DNA from: HyVt-337 sp964428895
GTDB taxonomy: Bacteria; Planctomycetota; Phycisphaerae; SM23-33
Length of the DNA stretch: 64,000 bases
Assembly: GCA_964428895.1 (NCBI GenBank)
Contig: CAYRZU010000002.1
Span: 1 to 64,000, forward strand
Direction of reading: 5' to 3'
In this document: positions 16,353 to 26,012 of the stretch, in pieces
How positions within the stretch are numbered: the first letter of the stretch is position 1
How the letters are laid out: each line of letters begins with the position of its first letter
Notes under the pieces: model-generated
What the model was told of the DNA's origin: nothing
The model's database searches: none
Seen by the model: only the letters and a program-made list of their open reading frames with translations
Made by a program: the position numbers and the translations under genes

Positions 16353-17603
16353 TTACTCGATCGGTGTTGCTTGCACGTCGCCTGCCTCGACGGCTTCCAG
16401 CAGAGCGCGTTGTGCGGCTGCATAGTGACGAGGGTAGACGCTGTAGACGAACACATCCCCCTTGGGGGTCATCGCGTGTGTCCATTCATACCCACGCTCC
16501 GTAAGGAAGTCGCAGAGACGAGCGTGCTTGCTACCGAAGTCCTCTTCGTCCATCGCCAGATTCGCAAGTGTCTTGGGCGGCTGGTCGACGATGCGAGCGA
16601 TGAACCCGCCTGGCCCAGCGCAGTTCTCCACCTTGACCAGGAGCGTGTTCTCCCCCTTGGTCAGCTCGACGGGCACGAAGTCCCTCTTGTTCGTGCCATG
16701 AATGACGTGCGCACGATGAACGAGCTCGCCATTGAGGTATGCCTTCCCGCTGTCGTCGGTGCCTATCTCCAGGAACGTTCTGCGGCCGGTGGCGCTTTGG
16801 ACGGTCGTGTAACCGTACATCACAGCGAAGTGGTAGGGCCACGGCCCGGGCTCACGGTAGGGCGCGCCGAAGACACTCTCGAAGCGGACATCGTCCGTCG
16901 GCGAGGTATGCCTCTGCCACTGGCGGGATGTCCCATCTGAGTACGTGACGGTGGCCCCCTCAGTTGGACGCACCGCGGTCTCCCCCCCGGCGGATTCCAG
17001 GTAGTCGACCAGGAACCGTCCCCGGAGGCGCTCGACGAAGCGGTAGCCAGTCGCCGCAATCCGTTCGCCTTCCTCTGCGGTTAGCGCTCTGCCAGGGAAC
17101 GGTCCGCAGACCAGCCAGTCGCGGATATAGGTGTGTTCCGCCGTATCGTCTTCTTTCAAGGCGCCGCCCTCCTGTTTCGCAAGCTTGATCCCGAAGCTGT
17201 CTTCCCGTTCTCCCCATCCGGGCCCTGGGGCCGGAAGGCCGACCCCGAGGAGAGAATCTTTGCTTTCGGCCTCGAGGCCAAGCCAGATGTCCATCGGCCA
17301 GCCTTTCCCGGGCAGGCGAAATGCCAGTTTGTTACCACGGAGAGCCAGTGTGACTTCCTGCTGCTTCCCGTCCGTAACGGAACCCGAGACGATGCCCGTC
17401 CAGCGTCCTTCTTGCGGGGCGGAGACCAGAAGGCTCATCGTCATTCTTTCCGTGCCCTCGTTCGGGCGGTCAACGGCAGTGCCCCGCCAGGACCCAACGA
17501 AGTCACTGGGTGATGCCGTGTCGAGCACCTTCAGAGAGGGTACGATGCGCTCGCATCCGGTCACGACGACACACGCGATGAGGATCATTCGTGCACGTTT
17601 CAT
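16353..17603 (-). CDS. Predicted lipoprotein with a carbohydrate-binding-like beta domain
   Basis: A 416-residue lipoprotein: the signal MKRARMILIACVVVTGC ends in a lipobox with Cys17. Residues about 40-140 look like a beta-rich module (GSWRGTAVDRP...). A later segment, FLEIGTDDSGKAYLNGELVH followed by KGENTLLVKVENCAGPGGFIARI, has the layout of galactose-binding-like/PA14-type modules seen in planctomycete surface proteins. No catalytic motif is seen. AAAGGA lies 8 bases upstream of the ATG. It is the last gene of a minus-strand set with the GH2 enzyme and a small membrane protein (58-base gap), suggesting a role in glycan binding at the membrane. Confidence 0.7.
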   Translation of the reverse strand: MKRARMILIACVVVTGCERIVPSLKVLDTASPSDFVGSWRGTAVDRPNEGTERMTMSLLVSAPQEGRWTGIVSGSVTDGKQQEVTLALRGNKLAFRLPGKGWPMDIWLGLEAESKDSLLGVGLPAPGPGWGEREDSFGIKLAKQEGGALKEDDTAEHTYIRDWLVCGPFPGRALTAEEGERIAATGYRFVERLRGRFLVDYLESAGGETAVRPTEGATVTYSDGTSRQWQRHTSPTDDVRFESVFGAPYREPGPWPYHFAVMYGYTTVQSATGRRTFLEIGTDDSGKAYLNGELVHRAHVIHGTNKRDFVPVELTKGENTLLVKVENCAGPGGFIARIVDQPPKTLANLAMDEEDFGSKHARLCDFLTERGYEWTHAMTPKGDVFVYSVYPRHYAAAQRALLEAVEAGDVQATPIE

Positions 17604-17661
17604 TTCGTTTGTCCTTTCCTGCCAACGAGGCCAGGTTCAGTCCTTCGCGTCACGGCCCGCG

Positions 17662-18336
17662 CTAGAGGGCCGGGACGTAGGCGCGGCGCTTCTTTCTGTG
17701 GATGACGTGCAATATGATCGTGACGATCAGACCTGCCAGGCCTGCCAGACCCAACGCAAAGCCCACAAACACCGTCAGCACACCGACGAGTATCCCCTTG
17801 AGGAAGCCGCCTTTGCTTAGCGCCAGAACGTACGGCTTGGCTGCATCAGCTCCGGGCAGCGGTTCGCCATACAGCTTATATCGACCTGGCTCGTCGACCG
17901 TCACCTTCAACAACGTCACGCCGCTGTAGTGTTCGTCCATGTAGGTCATTGAGTAGGTTGACTTCGTGGCCGTGGGGGAAAGCGACAACTCCCGGCCCGT
18001 CTCGACGTGGACGAGGCGACATGAGACGGCCGACCTGTCGGACAAGGGCGGCGACCGAAACGACCGACCATCGATGTGCGACACGTGGTCATAGTTGATG
18101 ACGTAGTGGCCGGCTTCGAGTTCGAACTCGGCCTCGCCCGGCATGAGGGCGCGTTGCTGAGAGGCGCGAGAGACCGTGGCGAGAATGCCCAATACGAAGA
18201 CCACCACGCACAGGCATGCTCCGGCCAGGCCCAGGACCGAGAGCAAATAGCCAAGCCAGAACTTCCGCCGGCGCGGTGCACTCGGTGCTGGCGGCGGGGT
18301 CGCGGGGGTGTCAAAGGCTGGAGTCGTCTCTGCCAT
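17662..18336 (-). CDS. Two-TM membrane protein of unknown function
   Basis: A 224-residue protein with a Pro/Ala-rich cytoplasmic start, a transmembrane helix at about 27-52 (FWLGYLLSVLGLAGACLCVV), an extracytoplasmic beta-rich domain of about 120 residues (EFELEAGHYVINYDHVSH...YKLYGEPLPG), and a second helix at about 178-212 with a basic tail (HRKKRR). No family was recognised. AGGAG sits 6 bases before the ATG, and the gene starts 9 bases after the GH2 stop, so the two are cotranscribed. Confidence 0.75.
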   Translation of the reverse strand: MAETTPAFDTPATPPPAPSAPRRRKFWLGYLLSVLGLAGACLCVVVFVLGILATVSRASQQRALMPGEAEFELEAGHYVINYDHVSHIDGRSFRSPPLSDRSAVSCRLVHVETGRELSLSPTATKSTYSMTYMDEHYSGVTLLKVTVDEPGRYKLYGEPLPGADAAKPYVLALSKGGFLKGILVGVLTVFVGFALGLAGLAGLIVTIILHVIHRKKRRAYVPAL

Positions 18337-18345
18337 TGGGAGCTC

Positions 18346-20850
18346 CTAGTGTTCGAGCTGATTTGTACGCTCTTGGTACGTGTCGAAGATACTCCGGACC
18401 TTCAGACGTTTGCGGACCTCGGCCAATGTTGTCTCTTCGCTCGGGGTCAGTTCGATGGTGATCGGTAGACCGGGGCGGACGGATAGGAAGTTGTCACTGA
18501 AGCGGGCGTTGAAGCCCTCCAGTTCCAGCCAGGCCCACAAGGCTGGGCGGGCGGCCGAGAGCGTGACGGTGTAGGCACCCTCACGCTTGCCGCGGCGGAC
18601 GGTGGCTCGCAGCTTGGGGTCTTGTAGTTCGATGTGCTTGGGGCGCACCAGCAGCACCAGGTTGCGGCTGACGACCTTGCCCTTGACCAGGAGTTCCAGC
18701 CAGAGCAGGAGGTTGCCGGCGCCGTGTTGGTCCGCGGCATCGCGCAGCTTGAGCGTGGTCACGCGGGTGTTGCCGTTGGCTTTGGCCCTCACCGGCGAAC
18801 GGCCGTCCACGACCGTCTTTCCCGCGGCTGTGGTTAGGGTCCATTGCACCTTGCCGGTGGCCGGGGCGGCGGTGGTGTTGCTGACGTGCAGTTCGACCGT
18901 CTTGCGATCCATATCTTCCAGGCCGGTGACCAGCAGGGGCGAGTAGAACGCGCGGGCCATGTAGTGCAAGGCCTTCCAGCGGCCGAAATAGTCGAGCGAC
19001 GACCACGTGGGGCCCGGCCAGGTGTCGTTGATCTGCCAGTAGAGGCTGCCCATGCAGCGCGGCATGTGGCGACGCCAGTGTTCGACCGCATACTTGATGG
19101 CCAGGCCTTGCTGGATCTGACTGAGCCAGATCGTATTTTCAAAGCCGACCGGCATGCGGAACCAACTGAGCATGTAGTGGGCAATCAGCGAGTTGCCGAT
19201 GCCGCTTCGCTGGTGATGCTCCATCACGCGGCTGGTCAGGTTGCGGTCTTCGGGAACCGTGAACGTTTCGAGGGTGCGCGGCTCGGGGAAGCTCTGGAAC
19301 CCGTACTCGCTGCAGAAGCGGTGCAGGCTGGTGCGGTACCACTCGAACGGTTCCTTGAGGTGCCAGACATTCCACACGTGGGCGTCGCCGCAGGCGGGAT
19401 TGCTGGAGAATCTGCGGTCGCCGGTGGGCGAGAACTGACTCGACGGGATGTAGTCGATGCCGGGATGGTGCTTCTTGACCACGCCGGCCAGCATCGTGTC
19501 GAAGAAGGGCTTGTACATTGCCCACGTCATGCGGAACGGGATGTCGTCCTTGACCAGGCCGCACATCTCGACTTCGTTATTGCCGCAGTAGAAGGCGATA
19601 CATGGGTGCTGACGCAGCCGCTTGACGTTTTCGACGGCCTCGAGCTTGGCGTTTTCGAAGAAGGCAGGATCGTCCGTCGGATAGGCGGCGCACGCGTACA
19701 TGAAGTCCTGCCAAATCATCAGGCCCAGCTCGTCGCAGAGATCGTAGAACGTGTCGTCTTCATAGATGCCGCCGCCCCAGACGCGCAGCATGTTCATGTT
19801 CGCCTCGGCGCAGCTTTGCAGCAGGTCGGCGTAGCGCTCCGGGGTGACGCGATTCTGAAACGCGTCGGCTGGAATCCAGTTGCCGCCTTTGGCGAAGAAC
19901 GCCTGGCCGTTGACCTCGAAGTAGAACGACTGGCCCCAGCGATCGTTCTTGCGGATGTTCTTGATGGTCCGCAGGCCGATGCGGTGTTGCCGGCGGTCGA
20001 GCCGCTTTCCGTCGGCGCCAATGAGCTGAACATCGAGCGTATAGAGGTGCTGCGCCCCCATGCCGTTGGGCCACCAGAGCTTGGGGTCCTTGATGGTCAC
20101 CGCCGCTCGGCCGCGCCCCTTGCGCAAGGACACGATCTCCTCCGCGACGATCTTCTTGCCGTCGCGAAGCGTCACCACGGCCGTCAGGGACGAACGCTTA
20201 ACGACGTCCGCGGGAACCGTGATATCCAGGTCTGCGCGATTCTTGGCGTGCCTCTGGCGGATCTCCACGCCCCCCAGACGCGCGGTGTTGAAGGCGACCA
20301 GCCGAATCGACCGCCAGATGCCCGACGTCGCGCACATCGGACCCCAATCCCAGCCGAAGTTGCACTGCTCCTTGCGAAGATGATTGCTCCCCACCAGCTT
20401 CGTGTCGTCGCCGACCGCCTCAAGCCGCCGCGCCTTGTCCCGGCGGATGCCCTCGACCACGGGCGAGGCGAAGGTGATGCGAAGCTCGTTGACGCCCGTA
20501 GTTAGATGCCGGGCGACGTCGAACTCCCAGGCCCGGAACATATTGTCCGTGCGCCCCACAACTCGCCCGTTGATCTCGATCTTGGCCAGCGTGTCCAAAC
20601 CGTCACACTGCAGGAGTACGCAGTCATGGGCGAGCAGGGATCTCGACGCCTTGAAGGTACGGCTGTAAACCCAGTCCGTCTCACCGACCCAGAACTGCTT
20701 CAGCTCGTTGTCACGGAAGAACGGATCGTCGATCGACCCGGCCGCCATCAGGTCCGTGTGAATACATCCTGGCACGGTCGCCGGAATGCTTTCGGTCGAG
20801 CCTTTCTGTGCGACCGTCCATCGGTCACCGCCCAGATCAAGCATCTGCAT
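18346..20850 (-). CDS. GH2 beta-mannosidase, cytoplasmic
   Basis: An 834-residue GH2 enzyme of the beta-mannosidase type. The sugar-binding jelly roll (1-190) includes the NFGWDWGP motif (164-171) characteristic of mannosidases. The TIM barrel contains NMNMLRVWGGGIYE (351-364), the acid/base Glu426 in YCGNNE, and the nucleophile Glu515 in FCSEYGFQS. A C-terminal beta domain follows. It would remove terminal beta-mannose from oligosaccharides by retention. There is no signal peptide. AAGGGA precedes the ATG. It shares a 155-base divergent region with the GH5-like gene, and the two could act on the same mannan-type substrate. Confidence 0.92.
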   Translation of the reverse strand: MQMLDLGGDRWTVAQKGSTESIPATVPGCIHTDLMAAGSIDDPFFRDNELKQFWVGETDWVYSRTFKASRSLLAHDCVLLQCDGLDTLAKIEINGRVVGRTDNMFRAWEFDVARHLTTGVNELRITFASPVVEGIRRDKARRLEAVGDDTKLVGSNHLRKEQCNFGWDWGPMCATSGIWRSIRLVAFNTARLGGVEIRQRHAKNRADLDITVPADVVKRSSLTAVVTLRDGKKIVAEEIVSLRKGRGRAAVTIKDPKLWWPNGMGAQHLYTLDVQLIGADGKRLDRRQHRIGLRTIKNIRKNDRWGQSFYFEVNGQAFFAKGGNWIPADAFQNRVTPERYADLLQSCAEANMNMLRVWGGGIYEDDTFYDLCDELGLMIWQDFMYACAAYPTDDPAFFENAKLEAVENVKRLRQHPCIAFYCGNNEVEMCGLVKDDIPFRMTWAMYKPFFDTMLAGVVKKHHPGIDYIPSSQFSPTGDRRFSSNPACGDAHVWNVWHLKEPFEWYRTSLHRFCSEYGFQSFPEPRTLETFTVPEDRNLTSRVMEHHQRSGIGNSLIAHYMLSWFRMPVGFENTIWLSQIQQGLAIKYAVEHWRRHMPRCMGSLYWQINDTWPGPTWSSLDYFGRWKALHYMARAFYSPLLVTGLEDMDRKTVELHVSNTTAAPATGKVQWTLTTAAGKTVVDGRSPVRAKANGNTRVTTLKLRDAADQHGAGNLLLWLELLVKGKVVSRNLVLLVRPKHIELQDPKLRATVRRGKREGAYTVTLSAARPALWAWLELEGFNARFSDNFLSVRPGLPITIELTPSEETTLAEVRKRLKVRSIFDTYQERTNQLEH

Positions 20851-21005
20851 CGTGAAGTCCCTTCATCAAATCGCCATTTCCTTCGGAGATGTAGTGATAG
20901 GCTCTCAGGGCTCGTCCGTCCACCGGGGAATTGGCGCAATCGCCGGTTGCATGATGGCCTCAAGTTGGGCAGACTCTCCGGTCACCCGTAATGGAGAGCA
21001 CAACC

Positions 21006-22043
21006 ATGACCCGATGGTCCATCGAGCAGGCGCAACAATGGTATGCCAAGCAGCCATGGCTGGTCGGCTGTAACTTCCTCCCCAGTTCGGCCGTCAATCA
21101 GTTGGAGATGTTCCAGGCCGATTCTTACGACCCGGCCACCATCGACAAGGAACTCGGCTGGGGGCAGGATCTGGGCTTCAACACCATGCGGGTCTACCTG
21201 CACGATCTGCTGTGGAGTGTCGACCGGGATGGGTTCATCGAACGCCTCGACGACTTCCTGGGCATCGCCGATCGGCACGGCATGAAGATCCTGCTGACGC
21301 TGTTCGACGACTGTCACCGCCCCGACCCCGTGGGCGGTCCGCAGTTGGCGCCGATCCGTGGCGTCCACAATTGCGGCTGGGCGCAAAGCCCGGGCTACAA
21401 GCTGGTCGAACAGTTTCATGACGGCACGATTTCCGAGGCCGAGCGCGAGCGGCTGCGCGAGTTCGTCACCGGCGTGATCACTCGCTTCAAAGATGACGAG
21501 CGTGTCCTGATGTGGGACCTGTACAACGAGCCGGGCGGCAAGGCCAATCCGCTGCTGACGGCCGCGTGGGAGTGGGCCCGGGGGGTCGGGCCCTCCCAGC
21601 CGCTAACGGCCTGCCTGGAAGGCGCCGGCGGCGAAGACTGCATCGTCACCAATGCGGCCAATTCGGACGTGATCACGTTCCACTGCTACGACGGCCCGCT
21701 GCTGGAGAAGATCATCCTCGCCCACCAAGAGACCTTCGAAGGCCGTCCGATTGTCTGCACCGAGTACATGGCCCGGGAACGCGGGACGACGTTCCAGCAC
21801 TCCATGCCGATCCTGAAGAAACACCACGTGGGCGCCATCAACTGGGGCTTCGTGGTTGGCAAGAGCCAAACCCATTTCAACTGGGAGACGGTCCTGAAGC
21901 TGGAGGACCTTCGGGACCAAGGCGCGTTCCTGAAGCCGGGCGAGGCGATTCCCGAGCCGGAACTGTGGTTCCACGACATTCTCCGCATGGACGGCACGCC
22001 GTTCAGCCAGGACGAGGTCGACTTCATCAAGAGCGTCACCTAA
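21006..22043 (+). CDS. GH5-like (clan GH-A) glycoside hydrolase
   Basis: A 345-residue TIM-barrel glycosidase. MWDLYNEPGG contains the Asn174-Glu175 acid/base pair typical of clan GH-A, and RPIVCTEYMAR carries the likely nucleophile Glu253 at the end of strand 7. GFNTMRVYLHDLLW and KILLTLFDDC fit strands 2-3. Cellulase/mannanase-type cleavage is the family precedent; the divergent beta-mannosidase makes a mannan substrate plausible. No signal peptide. The start at 21006 is chosen because GGAGAG lies 7 bases upstream; the ATG at 20991 overlaps that site. Confidence 0.85.
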   Translation: MTRWSIEQAQQWYAKQPWLVGCNFLPSSAVNQLEMFQADSYDPATIDKELGWGQDLGFNTMRVYLHDLLWSVDRDGFIERLDDFLGIADRHGMKILLTLFDDCHRPDPVGGPQLAPIRGVHNCGWAQSPGYKLVEQFHDGTISEAERERLREFVTGVITRFKDDERVLMWDLYNEPGGKANPLLTAAWEWARGVGPSQPLTACLEGAGGEDCIVTNAANSDVITFHCYDGPLLEKIILAHQETFEGRPIVCTEYMARERGTTFQHSMPILKKHHVGAINWGFVVGKSQTHFNWETVLKLEDLRDQGAFLKPGEAIPEPELWFHDILRMDGTPFSQDEVDFIKSVT

Positions 22044-22093
22044 GGCCGCCTCTGTCGCGACGCCAAATCGCCCCCCCCAATCGCGGTCGGGCG

Positions 22094-22102
22094 TGCTAGA
22101 AT
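22094..22102 (+). promoter_or_regulatory. Extended -10 element upstream of the glycyl radical enzyme
   Basis: TGC-TAGAAT, the same nonamer as in the promoter at 28984-28992. No good -35 is visible. The leader would be about 65 bases. Confidence 0.3.
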
Positions 22103-22173
22103 TAGCAGTAACGGCGGCCCAAGGCCGTTCGATAGCCCGGAGGCCGGCCATCGCATTGGAGTGAACCAACACA

Positions 22174-24342
22174 ATGTCTGACACGATGGAACATACATTG
22201 ACTGATCCGGCCGCCTTTGAACTGCCGCCGGACCTTCAGCAGCTTCGAGATGAATGTCTCGCCCTGCACAAGCTCCCCAAGGGCGACCTGCCGGAGCAGA
22301 CCATCGCCGTGGCGGAGGCCTGGAAGACCCATACCGACGATGAGCCGTGGGCGATCTGGAAGGCGCGTCGATTCGCGGCGCTGCTTGGTGCCATGCCCGT
22401 TCCGCTCTCGCCCGGCGAGATCGTCATCGGCAAGCCCGGGCTGACCCGCGAGGAACTGCCCGCCGACCTGGCAGCACGCCTGGACGCGGCGCGGCAAACG
22501 TTGGAGTCGATGCCGAACGATCCCGGTGGTGATACGGGTCACCATCATCCGGATTACGCGGTCATGTTCCGCCGCGGTGTGGGCGGCACGTTGGACGAAA
22601 TCCGGCAGCGGCGTAGCGAGACGGACGACCCCGACAAAACCGTCTTCTACGACAGTTGCGAGATCGCCATGCAGGCGTTCTCCGAGTTCATCCTCAAGCT
22701 GTCGGCCGACTGCGAGGCGATGGTCACCGCCGACTCCGAACGCGCCGAGACGTGGACCAAGCTCGCCGAGATTTGTCGCAACATCTCTTCCGACGCCCCG
22801 GCCACCTTCCACGAAGCCGTCCAACTGATGAACCTGATCATGCTGGCCGGGTGGTTCGCCGAGTACCACACCCAGAACAACTACGGCCGCATGGACCAGA
22901 CGCTGCGCAGTTTCTACGAGGCGGACCTCGCCGCCGGCACGCTCACCCAACGCGGGGCTTTCGAGTTGATCAGTTGCCTGCTGATCCAGCAGAACCGCAT
23001 GCACTGGCCGGGCGGGGCGGTGGGCGTGATCGTTGGCGGCATCGGCCCGGACGGCAAGGATGTCACCTGCGACCTGAGCTACCTGTGCCTGATGGCGCGG
23101 CTGGTCACGCATCTGGTGTACCCCACGGTGGGCGTGGCGTGGCATGAGGGAACGCCCTCTGAGTTGATGGACTTCTCAGTCAAGATGCTGGCCCACGGCG
23201 TGGGGTGCCCGGCGTTCTTTAACGACCCGGTGATTTCCGAAGGTCTTCGGCAGCACGGCGTCAGCGAAGCCGATTCCCACAACTTCATGAACTCCACCTG
23301 CGTGGAGATCAAAGTGGCCGGGGCCTCCAACATCTGGGTGGCCTGTCCGTACTTCAACTGCACCGAGCCGCTCCTGGAGGCGATGGCCGGCGAAGCTGAC
23401 GGCAGCCTCGACCCGGCGGCCGACTTCGATGAATTGCTGGAGCGCGTCAAGACGGGCCTGGCCAAGCGGCCGACCGACGCGGCCGAGTGGTGCAACGACG
23501 TGTGGGACCAACGAATGCGCACGGGCCTTCAGCCGTTCGCCGACTGCATGATCTCCGACTGCCTGGAGCGCGGGCTGGACATCGACCACGGCGGCGCCCG
23601 CTACCACTGGGTGGAGCACTCGTGGGTGGGTCTGGCCAACCTCGTCGATAGCCTCACCGCGGTGCGGCATCTGGTGTACGAGACCGGCCGAATGTCGCTG
23701 GCGGAGTTCTACGCGGTTCTGCAGGCCAACTGGGAAGGCCACGAACCGCTGAAGCGCGAGATTGAGACCTCGCTACCCAAGTACGGCGTGGACGATCCGG
23801 GCGTGGACGGCCTGGCCAAGACCATCGCTCACTTCCTGATGGACACCACCGAGACCAACGACATCGGCGGGCATCGCTACGTGCCGGGCTTCTTCTGCTG
23901 GATCATGCACAACGTGCTGGGCACCGACACCATGGCCACCCCGGACGGCCGCCATGCCGGCTGGCCGATGGCCGACGGCGCGGGCCCGGCCCAGGGCCGC
24001 GAGACCAACGGGCCGACGGCGGCGATTCTGTCGGCCACGTGCTGGGAGCACGAACGGGCGCTGGGGGGATTGGTCTTCAACGCCAAGTTCACGCGCGATT
24101 TCATGGCCAACCGCGAGAACCACGTGGCGCTTCGAGCCATGATCGAGACTTACCTGCGCCGCGGCGGATTCGAGATGCAGCTCAACGTCGTGGATAACGC
24201 CGACCTTCGCGAAGCCCAGAAGCACCCCGACAAGTATCGCGACCTCGTTGTCCGTGTGGCCGGCTATTCGGATTACTTCGTCAACCTGGCCGAGAACATC
24301 CAGGACGAAGTCATCGCCCGCTCCGAATTCAACGTGGTCTAG
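22174..24342 (+). CDS. Glycyl radical enzyme of the pyruvate formate-lyase/diol dehydratase superfamily
   Basis: A 722-residue protein with both hallmarks of a glycyl radical enzyme: the C-terminal loop LVVRVAGYSDYF with Gly697 as radical site, and the thiyl Cys376 in FMNSTCVEIKVAG. A single Cys followed by Glu (C-x-E) resembles eliminases such as glycerol or choline-type enzymes rather than the Cys-Cys of formate lyase. The PFL domain occupies most of the protein. Activity needs a radical-SAM activase, which is absent from this window, so it must be encoded elsewhere. The reaction is unknown; sugar- or diol-derived dehydration under anaerobiosis is an inference. The stop is in a CTAG shared with the convergent gene. 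Confidence 0.88.
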   Translation: MSDTMEHTLTDPAAFELPPDLQQLRDECLALHKLPKGDLPEQTIAVAEAWKTHTDDEPWAIWKARRFAALLGAMPVPLSPGEIVIGKPGLTREELPADLAARLDAARQTLESMPNDPGGDTGHHHPDYAVMFRRGVGGTLDEIRQRRSETDDPDKTVFYDSCEIAMQAFSEFILKLSADCEAMVTADSERAETWTKLAEICRNISSDAPATFHEAVQLMNLIMLAGWFAEYHTQNNYGRMDQTLRSFYEADLAAGTLTQRGAFELISCLLIQQNRMHWPGGAVGVIVGGIGPDGKDVTCDLSYLCLMARLVTHLVYPTVGVAWHEGTPSELMDFSVKMLAHGVGCPAFFNDPVISEGLRQHGVSEADSHNFMNSTCVEIKVAGASNIWVACPYFNCTEPLLEAMAGEADGSLDPAADFDELLERVKTGLAKRPTDAAEWCNDVWDQRMRTGLQPFADCMISDCLERGLDIDHGGARYHWVEHSWVGLANLVDSLTAVRHLVYETGRMSLAEFYAVLQANWEGHEPLKREIETSLPKYGVDDPGVDGLAKTIAHFLMDTTETNDIGGHRYVPGFFCWIMHNVLGTDTMATPDGRHAGWPMADGAGPAQGRETNGPTAAILSATCWEHERALGGLVFNAKFTRDFMANRENHVALRAMIETYLRRGGFEMQLNVVDNADLREAQKHPDKYRDLVVRVAGYSDYFVNLAENIQDEVIARSEFNVV

Positions 24343-25817
24343 TCTGCGGGCCGGCTGGCGCTGTCCCGAGCGTTGACGATGGCCTCGGCCTCGATCAGGT
24401 TGATCGACGGGCAGGTGACGTACTCGACGTCGACGCTCTCGACCACGCCAGTGGCGCTCATCTTGAAGCTGCCGGTCAGCTCCAACCCAAACCTCGGCTG
24501 CGTGACCGTCAGGGCCGGGCCGCCCTCGGGCGGGTAGGTCAGCTCCATACCAATCGGCCCGTGGCCCTCTTCCAAGCGCTGGCGCCACCAGAGCATTTCC
24601 TGGCGGAGCGTATCGGGCAGCCACTGGGCCTCGCCGAGCGCGGGCAGGTGGAGCTGTTCGGCGGCGGCGGCGGTGGCCCAGAAATCCTCGGCGTTGTCGA
24701 ACCGTTGGCTGCGCGCGTGGGCGCGGGCGAGGTAGCTGGTGGCCATGGCGGCCATGGCCTCGTAGAACTTGGCGCCGGTGACGCGCACGTTGGGCGTGAC
24801 CTGGGGATTGCCCTCGGCGTCCTTGGCCCACCTGGCCTCGGGCAGAATCATGTTGGCCCGGAACCAGGCCAGGAAGTCATCTTCCAGGGCGATGATCTCG
24901 TCGGCCAGGGCCCGGGCCTTCTCGCCATTGGCGTTTGTGCTGATCTCATAAACGTACGCTTCGATCAACTTGCGGTGCTTGCCGCCCTCGCCGTCGTAGA
25001 GGTAGTGCAGCACGGACATGCTCTGCATGTAGCAGGCCCAGACCTTGCCCTCAGCCAGCAGTTGGTGCCAGCCGGCCCCGTCGATGTTTAACAGTTGCTC
25101 CAGGGGGATGAAGTTGGGCGATTCCATCACGGCGCTGTGGAGGTAGCTGACGGTCAGCACGCCGTCGACCCAGCCGTCACCGGTCCACATCAAATTGAAG
25201 AACAGCGACCCGTGTCCTTCGTCCAGCCAGGTCGGCCAATGGCGATTGACGTTGCCGGCCTGGGCAATCTCCACGGCCGCGAACTGATGGAACAGTTCAT
25301 GGTACATCAGCGGGCAGGAGACCATGCTGATGGCGCCGAAGTTGGCGTCGGAGGTCTGCATCATGAAGCGGGCGCCGACGCTATCGCCGTGGCCGCCCAT
25401 GAACAGGCCCGGCATGGTCGGGTGCCCGCCGGCGGCGACGTAGTCTTCCTTGCTGCCGAACAGGAAGGCGAGCTTGGGGAAGTTGATGGGGAAGTGCTCG
25501 GCCTCGAAGCGGTCGGCGTAGTAGTCGTAGAGCGCTTCAATCCGCACCGCGAAGTCGTAGGTGGTCGCGTGGGCCATCTGGCTGTAGATGGAGAAGTGCC
25601 CGGTGCGGATGCCCGGCAGGCCGAAGACCGGATCGAGTCGTCGCCACCCATACGGCAGGGGCGCCTGGTCGGTCGTGGGTCGGCTGGTGGAGGCCTGGTC
25701 GGTGGTGGGCTGGCTGGCGGCTGGGTCGGTGGGCTGCTTGTCTTGGCAGCCTGGCGGCAGCGCGAACAGGCAAAGGGCCATCATCGGTAGCAGCTGCATC
25801 TTGAGCGATCGAGCCAT
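24339..25817 (-). CDS. Lipoprotein with HExxH metallopeptidase-like domain
   Basis: A 492-residue lipoprotein. The signal MARSLKMQLLPMMALCLFAL ends in a PPGC lipobox. A Thr/Gln/Pro-rich linker with two copies of a RPTTDQA-type unit follows. The enzyme-like domain contains MYHELFHQFA (H-E-x-x-H zinc motif) and WPTWLDEGHGSLFFN, where the Glu is a likely third ligand, as in gluzincins; it resembles the planctomycete DUF1570-like group. The frame is open upstream to 26846, but that part overlaps the next gene, and AGGA before the ATG at 25817 plus the lipobox fix this start. The 3' end shares CTAG (24339-24342) with the glycyl radical enzyme gene. Confidence 0.8.
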   Translation of the reverse strand: MARSLKMQLLPMMALCLFALPPGCQDKQPTDPAASQPTTDQASTSRPTTDQAPLPYGWRRLDPVFGLPGIRTGHFSIYSQMAHATTYDFAVRIEALYDYYADRFEAEHFPINFPKLAFLFGSKEDYVAAGGHPTMPGLFMGGHGDSVGARFMMQTSDANFGAISMVSCPLMYHELFHQFAAVEIAQAGNVNRHWPTWLDEGHGSLFFNLMWTGDGWVDGVLTVSYLHSAVMESPNFIPLEQLLNIDGAGWHQLLAEGKVWACYMQSMSVLHYLYDGEGGKHRKLIEAYVYEISTNANGEKARALADEIIALEDDFLAWFRANMILPEARWAKDAEGNPQVTPNVRVTGAKFYEAMAAMATSYLARAHARSQRFDNAEDFWATAAAAEQLHLPALGEAQWLPDTLRQEMLWWRQRLEEGHGPIGMELTYPPEGGPALTVTQPRFGLELTGSFKMSATGVVESVDVEYVTCPSINLIEAEAIVNARDSASRPAD

Positions 25818-26012
25818 GCTGTGGTCCTCGTAGGATTGTCCCGGCGTGGCGGGTGGCCCCCCGGGTACGGGTAGCCCTGGCCGGCGCGGCGCCGGATGAG
25901 CGGGGCATTGTACCGTTCCCGGCCGGCCGGAGCGAACGTTGACTTCTTTGAGCTGACCCGGGCGCGTAGAATCCAGGGCCAACGCACGGCTGGATGAAGC
26001 CAGGAGGTCCTT

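Noticed and set aside
18844..20505. Plus-strand 553-codon frame across the GH2 gene
   Set aside because: Antisense shadow of a gene with complete catalytic motifs.
24339..24342. Shared CTAG stop overlap of convergent genes as a regulatory signal
   Set aside because: A palindromic CTAG naturally gives stops on both strands; nothing more is needed to explain it.
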